Shown here piece after piece: positions 62,901-64,000 of a DNA stretch of 64,000 nucleotides (the stretch's first letter is position 1; each line of letters starts with the position of its first letter). A program made the position numbers and the translations under genes. Below the pieces are notes generated by a model that worked only from the letters and a program-made list of their open reading frames with translations, was not told the origin of the DNA and searched no databases. The DNA is from Parasponia andersonii (lineage: Eukaryota; Streptophyta; Magnoliopsida; Rosales; Cannabaceae), in contig JXTB01000300.1 in the NCBI GenBank assembly GCA_002914805.1, forward strand, positions 216,372-280,371, read 5' to 3'.

Positions 62901-64000
62901 TGTATTTGGTGGAGAAGCCAGAGGAAATCTCATAAATGTATAAATTGATTCCTGCCAGACACTCAAAATCAGTGACTAAGATAACAATACGGTATAAAAT
63001 TAGCAAAACAACAGTTTCAGAAACATACCCTAACCACATCCATACTGTATTGATCAGCTCTACTTGAAATTCCCTTCTCTTTTAAGATACTCAAAACTCT
63101 TTTCTGCATGAGACTTGAAACAACCAAAGAGAAACCCAACTTCATTTCATATACTGCAACCTGAACTGGTTGAACAAAATCAATGTATTCCGGGTAGTCG
63201 TCTGATAATTTTTCAATGAAAGCAGTTGCCGTACTCTGGGGGAGGGGGTAAAAGAAAAATACAAACAAAACAAATTAACAATAACAAGAAATCTTTGAAG
63301 CAGCTTAAGTAGGAAAGCTACAGAGCATAATAATACCAATTATACGATTAACAAGGGAACCAAGGACAGGTAATTGTACCTGCCAGTTATCCCCTTGGTC
63401 AGGAATCTTCTCCAAGCTCATGGCTTCAATGTCACTCCATAAAAACTCCGATGATTTAGATAAAGCATGAGCAAGAAACTCAATACATCTATGTTTTAAA
63501 TTCTTAAATTTTTTATAGTTGGAGCGGAACACAATCTAAACACAAATAAAAGCACCATATTAATATACTATCAAATTAAAAAGGTTAGTTGAAGAAGAAA
63601 ATGAGTTTGAATACAAATTTAATAGTAAGGCATTTCAGTAATCTAAATTCTTTGACACATCAGCACAATTCCTACTCACTAGTGGTAAATCCAATATATG
63701 ATGGGTCTGCTTTCAGTGGGAGCTAAACCGAAACTAACTCATAGGAAAAGATTTCTACTATGAATCTAAAGCTAACATGTCTACGTTTCATCAATATGAA
63801 TGTCGAAACAAATACCAACCAATATTAAGCCAATGATTTAACAAAGTAACTTAAATCAGCTAACAAAGGCAAAAAAAATCTCTATGAGATTGAATAATTA
63901 AGTCTATATTCAATAGTATGAAAGTACAAAACCATAAAACACATGAACAACAAAAAATGGGCCTACCACAAATAAGTCCCAATATCTACATTCTCCAAAG
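52271..64000 (-). CDS. MDN1: Midasin (MDN1), C-terminal third, 5' part outside window
   Basis: Midasin is the giant AAA+ ATPase that strips assembly factors from pre-60S ribosomes in the nucleus. I resolve 32 exons (about 6.5 kb, 2,177 residues): 52271-52303, 52388-52516, 52646-52747, 52868-53047, 53167-53448, 53548-55284, 55396-55602, 55737-55871, 55967-56251, 56482-56703, 56782-56940, 57030-57251, 57411-57659, 57747-58009, 58088-58218, 58305-58468, 58737-58893, 58977-59045, 59278-59391, 59497-59564, 60265-60377, 60492-60567, 60892-61056, 61152-61282, 61363-61444, 61881-62006, 62251-62490, 62574-62675, 62760-62951, 63029-63235, 63380-63535 and 63967 to beyond 64000. All phases agree. The part seen is the linker, a 579-residue exon very rich in Asp and Glu (53548-55284), and the C-terminal MIDAS/VWA domain with metal-site motif DDSRSMS (53348-53368). 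It ends LADLLRQ-WFELMQYLNE. The ATPase ring is encoded beyond 64 kb. Confidence 0.93.
58087..58194 (-). repeat. In-frame 54-bp tandem duplication in an MDN1 exon
   Basis: Units at 58087-58140 and 58141-58194 encode DDALKSLKPDIPPEG and DDALKSLNLDVQPEG. The 3' unit ends at the exon's splice donor (GAAG|GTGATG), and the duplicate keeps a donor-like GAAG|GTGCGA inside the exon. Lineage-specific gain of 18 residues is likely. Confidence 0.8.
59935..60082. repeat. GA microsatellite and 53-bp tandem duplication in an MDN1 intron
   Basis: A GA run at about 59935-59973 is followed by two copies of a 53-bp unit starting ttgttaaacatcagtac at 59977 and 60030. They differ at a few positions. All lie in the intron 59565-60264. 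Confidence 0.85.
60599..60788. repeat. 71-bp minisatellite with palindromic core in an MDN1 intron
   Basis: Two full units begin ttctttgtggtaaagtatca at 60599 and 60670. A partial third follows at about 60749-60788. Each has a core, ccacacatgcaagtac then ttgtgtgg, that folds back on itself (caagtacttg is a perfect palindrome), and each ends in CA repeats. The array lies in the intron 60568-60891. Confidence 0.85.

Noticed and set aside
1-64000. CRISPR arrays, operons or prokaryotic toxin and defence genes
   Set aside because: The window is plant nuclear DNA with spliced genes; no regularly spaced repeats or bacterial gene clusters were seen.

Overview
This is AT-rich nuclear DNA of a flowering plant. 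The genes have many short exons with GT-AG introns and belong to plant families: PDAT, a CID3/CID4-type ataxin-2 protein, an NF-YA with a miR169 site, an Alfin-like PHD protein, a mitochondrial carrier and midasin. Protein similarity judged from memory fits a core eudicot, possibly Rosales; the species cannot be fixed from the sequence alone. Short and single N runs (33313, 36828-36895, 43127) show a draft assembly.

Layout. 1-9.9 kb: a transposon-rich block dominated by two adjacent long inverted repeats. IR1 has arms of about 2.6 kb at 1166-3777 and 4053-6660. IR2 has arms of about 0.87 kb at 6658-7528 and 8757-9628, followed by a 228-bp tandem duplication. 11.3-15.6 kb (+): PDAT, six exons, 687 codons. 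16.0-17.1 kb: a CACTA-like motif cluster. 17.9-26.1 kb (+): CID4-like PAM2/Lsm protein, 646 codons, with a MITE and a SINE in its introns. 26.5-30.4 kb: intergenic. 30.5-34.6 kb (+): NF-YA of the NF-YA3/8 type, 340 codons, with upstream ORFs and a miR169 site. 36.8-39.2 kb (+): Alfin-like PHD gene whose first exon is lost in an assembly gap. 40.8-41.9 kb (-): intronless SLC25A44-type mitochondrial carrier. 42.6-52.2 kb: about 9.6 kb of intergenic DNA containing repeats, an eroded Mutator-like transposase and a Ulp1-protease exon. 52.27-64 kb (-): the 3' third of midasin (MDN1), 32 exons, running off the right edge.

The genes are not an operon and share no pathway. They cover storage-lipid synthesis (PDAT), mRNA control (CID4), transcription (NF-YA), chromatin reading (Alfin-like), mitochondrial transport and ribosome assembly (MDN1). 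Exon coordinates were built by hand from splice signals, phase and family similarity; they keep frame throughout but have no transcript support here.

The most unusual region is the nested pair of long inverted repeats at 1.2-9.9 kb. Transcription through either would give a long double-stranded RNA. The MULE/Ulp1 relic at 47-49.4 kb and the regulatory layers on NF-YA are the next most interesting. I saw no clear evidence of a wholly new biological system.
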